A stretch of 34,916 bases of DNA from Amnibacterium sp. (GCA_025936735.1 JAICSU010000009.1:1-34916), one strand, 5' to 3'; positions 1 through 8,303 are shown, counted from the stretch's first letter. The notes: generated by a model from the letters alone, not told the origin. Numbers and translations are program-made.

Positions 1-1166
1 AACGACCGGACGTTGGTCGAGGTGAGGATCGACGCGACCGGCTTGTAGGTGTCCGGGAGTGCGCTCGGGTCCTTCGTGCCGACGGGGTAGCCGACGCCGG
101 TCGAGACGATCTTCTGCCCGGCGGGGCTCGCGATGTAGGCCAGGAACTGCTGGACGAGCTTGGGGCTCTTCGTCTTCGCGCTCGCGGCGATCACCTGGTC
201 GGAGCTGACCGAGGCGTACGTCGTGCCGGACGGCGAGGGCATCGGGAGCACCGTGAGGTGCACGTGCCCACCCGAGGCGGCGTTCACGCTCGCGGCCGCG
301 CCGCCGGGGGCGAAGAAGCCGAAGAACTTGCCGGAGCTCGAGCCGTTGGTCAGCGCGTCGAAGCCGGCGCCCGTGGCACCCGGCTGGAAGCAGCCCGACT
401 TGTACATCGTCTCGATGGCCTGCAGCGCCTGCGTCCAGCCCGGCGTGGTGGCGAACTTGACCTTGCCGGCCGCCCGCTCGGTGTTCCAGTTCTGGTCGGG
501 CCCGTAGACGGTGGACGTCGCGAGGATCTGGGCGAGGATGCCCGGGTTCGGCGGCACGGCGCCGGCGAGACCGAAGAGGCTCTTGCCCTTCGACTTGGCG
601 GTCGCGCAGGCCGTCAGCACGTCGGAGAAGCTGGAGGAGTCCGTGAGGGTGATGCCGATCGCCTTGGCGGCGTCGGCGTTCCAGATGATGCCGTTCAGGC
701 CGCTGCCGCGGGAGACCGCGTAGATCTTGCCGCCGTACTCGAACTGGCTGAGACCCGCCGGCTCGAGCGCCGTCTTGATGGACGGGTCGGTGAGCGGCAG
801 CAGCAGCCCGGCCTTGGCCCAGGGCTGGATCGCGTTCACCTGGCCGATGCCGGACTCCGCGGCGAACACGTCGGGGGCGTTGCCGCCCTGAACCCGCGTC
901 GCGATGGCCTGCGCCACGCTCTCCGCGGGCAGCTTCTGGATCGTGATCTTCACGCCCTTGTGGAGCTTCTCGAACGCGGTGGCGACCTCCTCGTTCGAGG
1001 TGTCCTTCGCGTTCGACTCCGAGAACGCGAACGTGATCGTCTGCGGCTCCTTGCCGCTGGACCCGGCGCCGCCGCCGCTGGAGCACGCGGCGAGGGAGAC
1101 GCCGAGCGCTGCGACAGCAGCGATCGCTGCTGCGCGGCGGATCCGCGTCGTCGTGGACTGTGACAT
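1..1166 (-). CDS. Sugar ABC transporter substrate-binding lipoprotein (partial, 3' end outside window)
   Basis: The reading frame is open from an ATG at 1166 to the left edge, about 388 codons, and the stop lies outside the window. The N-terminus has an Arg-rich start, a hydrophobic stretch and a lipobox LAAC with the lipidated Cys at residue 28, followed by a Ser/Gly linker. The rest reads as a family-1 extracellular solute-binding protein (UgpB/MalE-like), with phrases such as GGNAPDVFAAESG and a C-terminal FLAYIASPAGQKI helix typical of the family. It would be tethered to the outer face of the membrane and deliver a sugar or glycoside to permeases presumably encoded to the left. GGAAGG lies about ten bases before the ATG. 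Substrate cannot be read from sequence; the neighbouring glycoside-cleaving genes suggest a plant glycoside or its sugar (inference). Confidence 0.93.
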   Translation of the reverse strand, partial: MSQSTTTRIRRAAAIAAVAALGVSLAACSSGGGAGSSGKEPQTITFAFSESNAKDTSNEEVATAFEKLHKGVKITIQKLPAESVAQAIATRVQGGNAPDVFAAESGIGQVNAIQPWAKAGLLLPLTDPSIKTALEPAGLSQFEYGGKIYAVSRGSGLNGIIWNADAAKAIGITLTDSSSFSDVLTACATAKSKGKSLFGLAGAVPPNPGILAQILATSTVYGPDQNWNTERAAGKVKFATTPGWTQALQAIETMYKSGCFQPGATGAGFDALTNGSSSGKFFGFFAPGGAAASVNAASGGHVHLTVLPMPSPSGTTYASVSSDQVIAASAKTKSPKLVQQFLAYIASPAGQKIVSTGVGYPVGTKDPSALPDTYKPVASILTSTNVRS

Positions 1167-1256
1167 GGCCAGCCTTCCGTGAGACCTCTTCGTCTGACCG
1201 GCCACCGCAGGACTGGCGGCCGATTCCTCTTGCAGGACGGCGGCCAGCCTCGCAGA

Positions 1257-1281
1257 GGTTTCGCTCGAAATCAACATAATA
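1257..1281 (-). promoter_or_regulatory. Candidate promoter and operator of the binding-protein gene
   Basis: On the minus strand a TATTAT hexamer (1281-1276) is followed at once by GTTGATTTCG (1275-1266). The same ten bases occur between the ROK regulator gene and the MFS gene at 12005-12014. No good -35 hexamer is visible. The placement just after the -10 suits a repressor site. Two or more shared copies are suggestive, not proof. Confidence 0.4.
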
Positions 1282-1350
1282 GTTGTCGATCCTCGGCATA
1301 AGCGGAACCACTGACGCCGACGGGCCCCCGACGCGGATGTCTGTGCGGAT

Positions 1351-1369
1351 CCGCGCCGGCTCGGCGCGG
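1351..1369 (-). terminator. GC-rich hairpin after the SnoaL-like gene
   Basis: CCGCGCCG and CGGCGCGG form a perfect 8-bp stem with a 3-base loop, 18 bases beyond the stop of the minus-strand gene at 1387. There is no T-run, so it may be a weak or factor-dependent terminator. Confidence 0.35.
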
Positions 1370-1386
1370 GGCGCCCATGGGACGCA

Positions 1387-1755
1387 TTAGAACATCGGAT
1401 GGGCGTTAGCGGAGGAGGCCGGCACCGCCTGCAGCACGTCCCAGTGCTCGACGATCCGACCGTCCTCGATCCGGTAGAAGTCGGCGACAGCGGTGTCCGG
1501 TGCGCCCGGCCGCGACGCCTTCACGTGCACGACCGCGAGGTCGCCGTCGACGAGGATCCGCTGGATCTCGAACCGCGCGCCCTCCGCCCGGAACTTCGGT
1601 TCGAGTCCGTCGACCGCCGCCTCCGGACCGTCCGGGAGGCCCGGGTTGTGCTGGATGTAGCCCGGCGCCACGTAGCGGGCGAAGGCGCCTCGCGGATCGC
1701 GCTCCGTGTAGAAGATGCGCGCGAAATCCGTCATCAGCTCGCGGTTGTCCGCCAT
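1387..1755 (-). CDS. SnoaL-like / NTF2-fold protein
   Basis: The protein has 122 residues. The start ATG at 1755 is preceded by a purine-rich GGGGCGGAG; a longer open frame upstream is low-complexity and unlikely to be translated. The body has the SnoaL pattern: an N-terminal helix with YTERDP, then YIQHNPGLPDG (residues 33-43), and a C-terminal sheet with DFYRIEDGRIVEHWDVLQ. This resembles the predicted aldol-condensation SnoaL-like group (COG4922). Members are cytosolic alpha+beta cones with a hydrophobic pocket; most have no proven reaction. It is transcribed divergently from the deglycosidase-like train, and a second NTF2-fold gene lies inside that train at 8315, so a role on the released aglycone or keto-sugar is possible but unproven. 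Confidence 0.8.
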   Translation of the reverse strand: MADNRELMTDFARIFYTERDPRGAFARYVAPGYIQHNPGLPDGPEAAVDGLEPKFRAEGARFEIQRILVDGDLAVVHVKASRPGAPDTAVADFYRIEDGRIVEHWDVLQAVPASSANAHPMF

Positions 1756-1935
1756 CGCTCCGCCCCTCGCCCCGCCGGCCGCCTCGCTGCGGTCGTCGCT
1801 GCCGCGGGAGCGTACCCGGTCCGGGCGTCCGGCGCGCGCCCGGCTGCCCCTTGCGCACGGACGGCTCGCCAGGACTACAGTCCGTTCCGCTGGTTCCGAG
1901 CAGATTGGGCTGCCGATGACGCGATGGAGCGGACG

Positions 1936-2343
1936 ATGACCCTCACCGAGCACGCGCTCCGCGGGGCGGTGCTCGCCGCCGGTGAGACGTGCCGGTTGGC
2001 CGTCGGCCTGCCCTGGTATCGGAGCATGCCCGTCTCGGCGGTCCTCGGGATCGACCTGACCATCGACGGCGAGGCCGTGCCCGACCTCCACCTCCGGCTC
2101 GAGAGCCGCTCCGTGCCTGTTGATGAGCTCGACCGCGTCGAGGACCTGGCGTGGTTCCTGCAGGACCGGGCCACGCTCGAGTGGCGCGCTCCTGCGCCGT
2201 CCGATGCCGTCGCCGACGTCGTCCTCCGTGTGCGGCTGCAGCTGCCGAACCTCGTCGTGCCCGGCGGCACCGCGGTGCAGGTGCTGCAGGAGGTCCGTGG
2301 CGCGGTGCCGGTGGAGACCGTGCCCGTGGGGACCGTGCCATGA
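1936..2343 (+). CDS. C-glycoside deglycosidase beta-subunit-like protein (DUF6379 family), copy 1
   Basis: The protein has 135 residues. An in-frame ATG also exists at 1924, but GGAGCGGA between the two makes 1936 the better start. The mark of the family is LPWYRSM at residues 25-31, followed by a TIDGEAVP turn; the same [LI]PWYR[SA] block recurs in the genes at 3430, 5748 and 9106. In characterised C-glycoside deglycosidases the small beta-sandwich subunit pairs with a TIM-barrel alpha subunit and helps shape the active site. This copy lacks the YMQIAP-like C-terminal segment of its relatives and has LPNLVVPGG instead, so it is a diverged member. Its stop overlaps the ATG of the next gene (ATGA), which encodes an equally diverged alpha-like protein, so the two probably form a pair. 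Confidence 0.8.
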   Translation: MTLTEHALRGAVLAAGETCRLAVGLPWYRSMPVSAVLGIDLTIDGEAVPDLHLRLESRSVPVDELDRVEDLAWFLQDRATLEWRAPAPSDAVADVVLRVRLQLPNLVVPGGTAVQVLQEVRGAVPVETVPVGTVP

Positions 2344-3368
2344 GCACGCGAGCGCGGCTCGCCGTGACCCTGTTCTCCTTCACGAACGAGCTGCTCGCGG
2401 CGGAGCGCTCGCCCGACGCGCTGCTCGGGGAGCTGCTGCGCGCCGAGCCCGGCGTCGCGGTCGAGATCGACGGCGCCCAGCACTTCCGCTCGTTCCCGCT
2501 GCTCGACCTGGACGAGGTCCGCCGGACCGCGGGCGTCATCGAGGCGGCCGGCGAGCGGGTCTCGCTGCTCGGCGGGGGCGCCGACGTGGCGCCGGCGCCC
2601 GGCCGGTTCCTCGACGCGGGGGAGCAGCTCGCGCAGGTGCGATCGCAGCTCGCCGCGGCCGCGATCCTGTCGGCCGAGGCGGTCCGGATCCCGTTCGGCG
2701 TGCTCCCGTGGGACGTGCTCGCGCGGGCCGCGGACGACGCCCGGGCCGCGGGGCTCCTGCTCGTCGAGGAGGTGCAGGGGCCGGCGGATCCGGCGGGCGA
2801 GCCGATCCGGAACCGCATCGCCGACCTCGAGCGCACGGGGGAGACGGCGGTCCGGCTGCTGCTCGACACGAGCGCCCTGATGTCCGGCCTGCCCGAGACC
2901 TATGTGGCCGCGCTCCGCGCCGAGGGCGTGCCGGACGCGCTGGTCGGCCGCCTCGGCGAGGCCTTGGCGTCGGGTCGGGTCGCGCCGCTCGTGCTGCCCG
3001 CGCTCGCCGATCCGGCCTTGTCGCCGGCGGCGAGAGGGCTGCTCATCACTGCGATGACGCGTTTCGGTGCGTCGCGTGCGGCCTCGTGGCTGCCGCTCGC
3101 GCGCTGGATCGCGGCGGTGCACGTGAAGTGGTGGGACCTGGACTCGGCCGCAGCGGACCTCGCGGCCGAGACCGGCGCCGTGATCGACGGGCTGCTCGCC
3201 TCCGGCTTCGACGGCACGGTCTGCAGCGAGTGGGGCGGCCACGAGTGGCAGGGCCTCGAGTGGCAGGGGCTCGAGGTCGCCGCCTCCCGCCAGGTCGCCG
3301 CGCATCTCGACCTGCTCCGGGCGAGGTTCGGCCAACCGTCGACCGACTTCAGTACAAAAACGACATAA
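2340..3368 (+). CDS. Diverged TIM-barrel protein related to C-glycoside deglycosidase alpha subunit
   Basis: The protein has 342 residues and starts at the ATG overlapping the previous stop. It can be aligned by eye to the alpha-like proteins at 3430, 6155 and 7266 although similarity is low. Metal-ligand positions of the xylose-isomerase-like barrel appear kept: E144, D176 (LLLDTSAL), H261 (HVKWWDLD) and E297 (CSEWGGHEWQG). The E-x-H motif of the paralogues (YEIHAP) reads EEVQGP here, so a conserved His is replaced by Gln146. The GRR[KR]DRDMTPDEE segment of the paralogues is also missing. It may have another reaction, another substrate or a structural role. A short tandem EWQGL repeat lies near residues 302-311. 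The last codons overlap a candidate operator for the next gene. Confidence 0.75.
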   Translation: MSTRARLAVTLFSFTNELLAAERSPDALLGELLRAEPGVAVEIDGAQHFRSFPLLDLDEVRRTAGVIEAAGERVSLLGGGADVAPAPGRFLDAGEQLAQVRSQLAAAAILSAEAVRIPFGVLPWDVLARAADDARAAGLLLVEEVQGPADPAGEPIRNRIADLERTGETAVRLLLDTSALMSGLPETYVAALRAEGVPDALVGRLGEALASGRVAPLVLPALADPALSPAARGLLITAMTRFGASRAASWLPLARWIAAVHVKWWDLDSAAADLAAETGAVIDGLLASGFDGTVCSEWGGHEWQGLEWQGLEVAASRQVAAHLDLLRARFGQPSTDFSTKTT

Positions 3369-3381
3369 AGACTGCTAGTCT
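3346..3381 (+). promoter_or_regulatory. Candidate internal promoter and operator before the fused beta-alpha gene
   Basis: ACTTCAGTACAAAAACGAC (3346-3364) matches 14 of 19 positions of ACTTCTGTCCGAAATCAAC, the complement of the 12005-12023 element near the ROK gene. It is AT-rich against its surroundings, overlaps the end of the preceding gene and is followed by TAGTCT (3376-3381), a possible -10 with TACAAA 17 bases upstream. The matches were made by eye; an internal start of transcription is inference. Confidence 0.35.
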
Positions 3382-3429
3382 CCGACCACACCGGCGACGA
3401 CGCCGCCCGATCTGGAACAGGGGACTCCC

Positions 3430-4908
3430 ATGCCGAACGGACTGATCGACGACGCGAGCCTCCGGACCCATCCGGACGGGCTCGCGCTGTCCCTGACGAT
3501 CCCCTGGTACCGGAGCCTCTGGCTCTCCTCGGTCGGCACCCTGCAGCTCACGATCGACGGCGAGCCGGTCCCCGAGCAGGACCTGGCCTTCGAGCTGGAC
3601 GGCGTCCGGTACGCCGTCCCCGACCTGCCCGAGCAGAGCGACGTGCTCTGGTACCTCCAGTCGCATCCGCTCCTGATCGTGCGCCGACCGGCCCCGGTCG
3701 CGCTCGGCGAGTCCCACGACGTCGTCCTCCACGGCGAGCTGCGCCTGCCCTACATGCAGATCGCCCCCGGAGCGGACGGCGGGCCGGGTCTGTACGTGCC
3801 GAACGTCGTCCACCAGGCGCTGACGCTCACGGTCACCGACCGGGATGCCCCCGCGCCGGCCCTCGAGGCCGCCGCCGCCCCGCCACCCCCCGCATCGGAG
3901 AGCGACCCGTTCAAGCTCGGGCTCACGCTGTACTCCGCGAGCGCCGAGTTCCGCGCCGGCTGGTTCGACTTCGACGGGCTGCTCGACCGGGTCGCCGCGC
4001 TCGGCATCGGGCCCGGCATCGAGATCGTCGCCTCCCAGGTCCTGCCGACCTACCCCATCGTGTCGGACGAGTTCGTCGCGCAGTGGCGAGCGGCCTTCGA
4101 CCGGCACGGGTTCGACGAGTCCTCCTTCGGGGCGAACCTCGACATGGGCCGCCGGCGTGACCGCGACATGACTCCGGACGAGGAGTTCGAGTTCAGCGAG
4201 GCGCTGTTCCAGGGCGCGAAGAAGCTCGGCTTCCCGCTCGTGCGCATCCAGAGCGCGAAGCCCGAGCTGCTGCGCCGCCTGCTGCCGATCGCCGAGGACC
4301 TCGAGCTGAAGCTCGCCTACGAGATCCACGCCCCCATGGGACCCAACGATCCGACGATCCTGAAGGTGCGCGACACCTACGCGGAGCTCGACTCCCCCCT
4401 GCTCGGCTTCGTCGCCGACTTCTCGGCGACCATGCGCGCGATGTCGCCGACCCTGCTGCGCGCCGTCCGCCGCGCGGGCCTCGACGACGAGGCGGTGGAC
4501 CGCCTGCAGGAGATCTGGGCGACCGACGCCTCCATGCGCGACCGTCAGCAGGAGTTCATCGGCTACCTGCGTGGCCGCGACTTCGACCCGGGCCGCCTCG
4601 GCTCCTTCGCCCACCTGGCCTTCAACATGCACGGCCACGTCGACCCGCACGAGTGGGCCGACATCATGCCGCAGATCCTGCACGTGCACGCGAAGTTCTA
4701 CGACATCGACGAGGACGGCGACGAGCCGGCGATCGACTACCCGGAGCTCGTGCGCGTGTTCGTGGAGGGCGGGTACCGCGGCTACTGGTCGAGCGAGTGG
4801 GAGGGGCACGCCTTCGCCGAGCTCGGCGAGGTGGACCCGCTCGTCCTCGTGCGTCGCCAGCACGACCTCATCCGGCGCAGCATGCGCGCCGCGCTCACCA
4901 CCGCCTGA
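3430..4908 (+). CDS. Fused beta-alpha C-glycoside deglycosidase-like protein
   Basis: The protein has 492 residues in two parts. Residues 1-138 form a complete beta-type domain with IPWYRSL (24-30) and RLPYMQIAP. Residues 139-158 are an Ala/Pro linker. Residues 160-490 are a complete alpha-type TIM barrel closely similar to the protein at 7266. Likely metal ligands are E298 (YEIHAP), D330 (FVADFS), H420 (HVHAKFYDID) and E456 (SSEWEGH); the neighbouring His300 is kept. Known C-glycoside deglycosidases are complexes of separate alpha and beta chains that eliminate the aglycone from a 3-oxo-C-glycoside with a divalent metal. A covalent fusion would lock the two subunits at 1:1. It is followed 17 bases later by an isomerase-like gene with AGGAGG before its start, so they are co-transcribed. 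The substrate is unknown. Confidence 0.85.
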   Translation: MPNGLIDDASLRTHPDGLALSLTIPWYRSLWLSSVGTLQLTIDGEPVPEQDLAFELDGVRYAVPDLPEQSDVLWYLQSHPLLIVRRPAPVALGESHDVVLHGELRLPYMQIAPGADGGPGLYVPNVVHQALTLTVTDRDAPAPALEAAAAPPPPASESDPFKLGLTLYSASAEFRAGWFDFDGLLDRVAALGIGPGIEIVASQVLPTYPIVSDEFVAQWRAAFDRHGFDESSFGANLDMGRRRDRDMTPDEEFEFSEALFQGAKKLGFPLVRIQSAKPELLRRLLPIAEDLELKLAYEIHAPMGPNDPTILKVRDTYAELDSPLLGFVADFSATMRAMSPTLLRAVRRAGLDDEAVDRLQEIWATDASMRDRQQEFIGYLRGRDFDPGRLGSFAHLAFNMHGHVDPHEWADIMPQILHVHAKFYDIDEDGDEPAIDYPELVRVFVEGGYRGYWSSEWEGHAFAELGEVDPLVLVRRQHDLIRRSMRAALTTA

Positions 4909-4925
4909 CCAGGAGGACGACCGAC

Positions 4926-5720
4926 ATGTACCGACTCGCACCGAACATCGAGCTGCTCTTCACCGAAGCGGGGGACTACCAGGACCGCGTCCGCGCGGCA
5001 GCCGCCGCCGGCTTCGACGCCGTCGAGATGTGGGGGCCGACCGGGGTCGACGCCCCGGCCACCCCCAAGGACATCCCGGCGCTGAAGGCCGCCCTGGAGG
5101 AGACCGGCACGAGCCTCACCGCGCAGCTCGCCGAGCCGCGCACCCAGTTCATGATCCCGCCGTGGGACCACTCCGAGTTCTACCGGAAGCTCGACGAGGG
5201 CGTGGGCATCGCGCAGGAGCTCGGCTGCCCGCGCATCGTCGTCGGCAGCGGCACGGGTTTCGGCGGCTGGAAGCGCCAGGTCCAGCTCGACAAGCTGGTG
5301 GAGATCTACCAGAAGGCGGTCGCGCAGATCGAGGGATCCGGGGTCACGCTCGTGCTCGAGGCCGTGAACGTCCGGGTCGACCACCCCGGCTCGCTGCTCG
5401 ATCGCACGGCCGAGTCGGCCTACGTCGCCCGCGGCGTCGACTCCCCGTTCTTCGGCATCCTCTACGACCTGTACCACTCGACGGTCGAGGGCGAGGACGT
5501 CGCCGCCGAGCTGGCGGGCGCCGGCGACCTCGTGAAGTACGTCCAGATCGCGGATGCGCCCGGCCGCGGGGAGCCCGGCACCGGCGCCATCGACTGGCCG
5601 GCCGCGCTCGGCGTCCTGCGTTCCTCCGGCTACGACGGCCCGATCGGGCTCGAGTACTACCCGACCACCGAGTCGGCCGCCTCCACCGCCCGCATCCGCG
5701 ACCTCGCGGCGCAGGTCTGA
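4926..5720 (+). CDS. Hydroxypyruvate isomerase-like sugar isomerase/epimerase
   Basis: The protein has 264 residues, with AGGAGG nine bases before the ATG at 4926. It is a single TIM barrel of the xylose-isomerase-like superfamily, at the length usual for hydroxypyruvate isomerases (about 260). The stretch IADAPGRGEPGTGAIDW (208-224) is the Hyi signature. Probable metal ligands are E145, D181, H184 and E243. Hyi proteins interconvert hydroxypyruvate and tartronate semialdehyde, but relatives act on other keto-sugars. Set among genes that would release a keto-sugar, a ketose/aldose or keto-position isomerase for that product is the likely role (inference). It is cytosolic, without a signal peptide, and sits in the same operon as the deglycosidase-like genes. 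Confidence 0.85.
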   Translation: MYRLAPNIELLFTEAGDYQDRVRAAAAAGFDAVEMWGPTGVDAPATPKDIPALKAALEETGTSLTAQLAEPRTQFMIPPWDHSEFYRKLDEGVGIAQELGCPRIVVGSGTGFGGWKRQVQLDKLVEIYQKAVAQIEGSGVTLVLEAVNVRVDHPGSLLDRTAESAYVARGVDSPFFGILYDLYHSTVEGEDVAAELAGAGDLVKYVQIADAPGRGEPGTGAIDWPAALGVLRSSGYDGPIGLEYYPTTESAASTARIRDLAAQV

Positions 5721-5747
5721 CCCTTCGACGAGGAAGGAGCCCCCTTC

Positions 5748-6158
5748 GTGATCCCCGACCGCATCATCGAGCAGGGCACGCTCACCACCGACGGCGGCCG
5801 CGCCGCCGTCGAGGTGCGCATCCCCTGGTACCGCGCCCTGCCCGCGTCCTGCATCTCCGAGGTGGCGCTCGCCGTCGACGGCGTGCAGGCGCCCGCCGAG
5901 TCGCTCACCTGGACCATGAACGGCGAGACCCACCGCATCGCCGAGCTCGCATCCCGCCCCGACGACTGGTGGTTCCCGCTCGACTCGGCCGTCGTCTCCG
6001 GCGAGGTGCCGGTCGAGGGCGGCGGCGAGCACCGTGTCGACGTGGAGCTGAAGCTCTACATCCCCTACATCATCATCGGCGACGGCGAGGTGCTCCGGAT
6101 CGAGGAGCACGACACGAAGACGATGGCGGCCACGAGCGCGAAGGAGGCCGTCGCGTGA
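5748..6158 (+). CDS. C-glycoside deglycosidase beta-subunit-like protein (DUF6379 family), copy 2
   Basis: The protein has 136 residues from a GTG start at 5748, supported by AGGAAGGAG ending nine bases upstream. It carries IPWYRAL (25-31) and a C-terminal LYIPYIIIGDGEV strand pair that corresponds to the YMQIAP region of the other copies. Its stop overlaps the GTG of the following alpha-like gene by four bases, a classic arrangement for subunits of one complex. I therefore pair it with the protein at 6155. The C-terminal tail (TKTMAATSAKEAVA) is probably disordered. As with the other copies, a beta subunit alone is not expected to be an enzyme. Confidence 0.85.
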   Translation: MIPDRIIEQGTLTTDGGRAAVEVRIPWYRALPASCISEVALAVDGVQAPAESLTWTMNGETHRIAELASRPDDWWFPLDSAVVSGEVPVEGGGEHRVDVELKLYIPYIIIGDGEVLRIEEHDTKTMAATSAKEAVA

Positions 6159-7255
6159 CCACGCTCGGCTCGCCCATCCAGGGCGTCACCCTCTACAGCT
6201 TCACCCGCGCCTTCCACGGCCGGGAGTACGACCTCGAGGGCCTCATCCGCAAGGTGGCGGCGGAGGGCTACGGCCCGGGGCTCGAGATCATCGGGTTCTC
6301 GAGCTTCCGCGGCTTCCCTGAGATCGACGACGCGTTCGCGGGCTGGTTCCGCGACCTCGTCGCCGAGGTCGGCCTCGTGACCACCTCGCTCGCGATCAAC
6401 GCCGACATCGGCATCCACCGGGACCGCCTGCTGAACCAGGACGAGCTGATCGAGTACATGCGCCGCCAGATCGAGGCCGCCGCGAAGCTCGGCTTCCCGA
6501 TCGCCCGCGTGCAGATCTCGATCGAGCCGGACTCCATGGAGCGGCTCGCTCCGATCGCCGAGCAGCACGGCGTGACGCTCGCCCTCGAGGTGCACGCCGA
6601 CCAGTACGCCTCGCACCCGCGCATCCTCGCGCTGCGCGACCGGTACGAGCAGGTCGGTTCGCCCTACCTCGGCTTCACCGCCGACTGGGGCGCGACCACC
6701 GTCGGCTTCGCCCCATCGCTGATCGAGGCGTACCGCCGGCGGGGTGCCTCGGAGGAGCTGCTCGCCGAGGTCGTCGACCTCTGGAACGAGTTCTACGAGG
6801 CCGGACCGCCTGCGGACCAGGCCGACCACGGGCAGCGCTTCGGTCGCTTCATCGCCCTCGGCGCGCAGAACGGCCGCCCCGACCTCGGCGTCGACTTCGG
6901 CATCAACGGCACCGGCCTCTTCGGCCCGGCCCGGGTGGACGACTGGCTCGAGATCATGCCGTGGATCCGGCACGTGCACGGCAAGTTCTTCGGCATCGAC
7001 GAGCGCGGCGAGGAGCCGTCCGTGCCGGTGCGCGACCTCATCCGCCTGCTCGTCGAGCAGGGCTACACCGGTGCGATCTCGACCGAGTACGAGGGGTGGC
7101 ACTGGAACTACTGGCAGAGCCCCTTCGAGATCGTCGCGGGGGAGCAGGCCGTGCAGCGCTCGGCCGCCGAGGCCGCCGGCTCCCGCATGATCACCGATCC
7201 CGCCGAGGCGCGGGCGCAGCTCGCCGCGCACCTCGCCCAGCCCGTCCACTCCTGA
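6155..7255 (+). CDS. C-glycoside deglycosidase alpha-subunit-like TIM barrel, copy 2
   Basis: The protein has 366 residues, from a GTG overlapping the upstream stop. It is an AP-endonuclease-2/xylose-isomerase-like barrel. The blocks GPGLEI (40-45), ALEVHAD (143-149), GFTADWG (173-179), HVHGKFFGID (273-282) and STEYEGWHW (309-317) give probable metal ligands E145, D177, H275 and E311, with the nearby His147 kept. It differs from the copies at 3430 and 7266 by INADIGIHRDR in place of NLDMGRR and by a longer C-terminus (from residue 318, WNYWQSPFEIV). That suggests a distinct substrate or step, for instance hydration of an enone rather than elimination; this is speculative. It is co-expressed with beta copy 2. 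Confidence 0.85.
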   Translation: MTTLGSPIQGVTLYSFTRAFHGREYDLEGLIRKVAAEGYGPGLEIIGFSSFRGFPEIDDAFAGWFRDLVAEVGLVTTSLAINADIGIHRDRLLNQDELIEYMRRQIEAAAKLGFPIARVQISIEPDSMERLAPIAEQHGVTLALEVHADQYASHPRILALRDRYEQVGSPYLGFTADWGATTVGFAPSLIEAYRRRGASEELLAEVVDLWNEFYEAGPPADQADHGQRFGRFIALGAQNGRPDLGVDFGINGTGLFGPARVDDWLEIMPWIRHVHGKFFGIDERGEEPSVPVRDLIRLLVEQGYTGAISTEYEGWHWNYWQSPFEIVAGEQAVQRSAAEAAGSRMITDPAEARAQLAAHLAQPVHS

Positions 7256-7265
7256 GAGGAACCCC

Positions 7266-8303
7266 ATGACGGACGACACCGGCATCGCCGGCACCGGCAT
7301 CAAGCTCGGCATCACGCTGTACTCGCTGACCAGCGAGTTCGCCGCCGGGCTCTACACGCCCGAGACCCTGATCAAGGCCGTCGCCGACGAGGGCTTGGGC
7401 CCGGGGATCGAGTTCAACATCGCGCAGCTGCTGCGCACCTACCCCGACGTCGATGACGAGTTCGTGCGGCTCTGGCGCGACTCGATCGAGCGGTACGGCC
7501 TCGAGCCGTCGGCCGTGGGCACGAACCTCGACATGGGCCGCCGCAAGGACCGCGACATGACGCCGGACGAGGAGTACGACTTCCTCGCCCGCCAGCTCGC
7601 GACCGCGCACACGCTCGGCTTCCCGCGCGTCGTCATCCGCTCGGCCGGCAAGGAGCTGCTCCGCCGCCTGCTGCCGCTTGCGGAACGGTACGACCAGCGG
7701 CTCGGCTACGAGATCCACGCGCCGTCGGGTCCCAACGACCCCGTCGTACTGGGCATCCGCGAGGTCTACGAGGAGCTCGGCAGCGACCGGCTCGGCTTCA
7801 CGGCCGACTTCTCCTCGACGATGCACTCGCTCTCGCCCACCCTGCTCAGCCAGCTGTCGCGGATGGGGCTCGAGGATCGCCACTTCCCGGTGATGGACGA
7901 GATCTGGCACGAGCCGACGCCGATGCACGTGCGGAACCAGAAGTTCGAGGACTACCTCCGCGGCGAGGGCGTCGACCCGACGGGCTTCGGCCCCTTCACC
8001 CGGCTCGCGTTCAACATGCACGGCCTCGTGCCGCCGGAGGAGTGGCTCGACATCATGCCGCAGATCTTCCATGTGCATGCGAAGTTCTATGACATCGCGG
8101 CGGACGGTGAGGAGCCGGCGATGGACATCTCGCGCATCGTGCGGCAGTTCGTCCAGGGCGGCTACCAGGGGTACCTCTCGAGCGAGTGGGAGGGCCACGC
8201 CTTCCAGGACCTCGGCGAAGCCGACCCCATCGACCTCGTCAAGCGCCAGCACGACCTCATGCGGCGCGCCATCGAGGACACCGTCGCGGCCGTCCCGGCC
8301 TGA
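7266..8303 (+). CDS. C-glycoside deglycosidase alpha-subunit-like TIM barrel, copy 3
   Basis: The protein has 345 residues, with GAGAGGA a few bases before the ATG. It is the closest relative of the barrel half of the fused protein at 3430, sharing NLDMGRR.DRDMTPDEE, YEIHAP, HVHAKFYDI and SSEWEGHAF. Probable metal ligands are E149, D181, H271 and E307, with His151 kept. No beta gene is directly attached; the nearest unpaired one is at 9106, separated by the NTF2-fold gene at 8315. Those three probably form one functional group. In studied systems the alpha subunit with its metal abstracts the C2 proton of a 3-oxo-C-glycoside so that the C1-aglycone bond breaks. The actual aglycone cannot be predicted here. 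Confidence 0.87.
   Translation: MTDDTGIAGTGIKLGITLYSLTSEFAAGLYTPETLIKAVADEGLGPGIEFNIAQLLRTYPDVDDEFVRLWRDSIERYGLEPSAVGTNLDMGRRKDRDMTPDEEYDFLARQLATAHTLGFPRVVIRSAGKELLRRLLPLAERYDQRLGYEIHAPSGPNDPVVLGIREVYEELGSDRLGFTADFSSTMHSLSPTLLSQLSRMGLEDRHFPVMDEIWHEPTPMHVRNQKFEDYLRGEGVDPTGFGPFTRLAFNMHGLVPPEEWLDIMPQIFHVHAKFYDIAADGEEPAMDISRIVRQFVQGGYQGYLSSEWEGHAFQDLGEADPIDLVKRQHDLMRRAIEDTVAAVPA

Noticed and set aside
258-1163. Long plus-strand open frame at the left edge
   Set aside because: It is the antisense shadow of the binding-protein gene; its translation is low-complexity Arg/Gly/Ala, while the minus frame has a lipobox and family motifs.
4571-6154. Very long frame reaching from 4571 into the gene at 6155
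   Set aside because: Only the part from the GTG at 6155 has family similarity; the upstream part is the shadow of the fused and isomerase genes.
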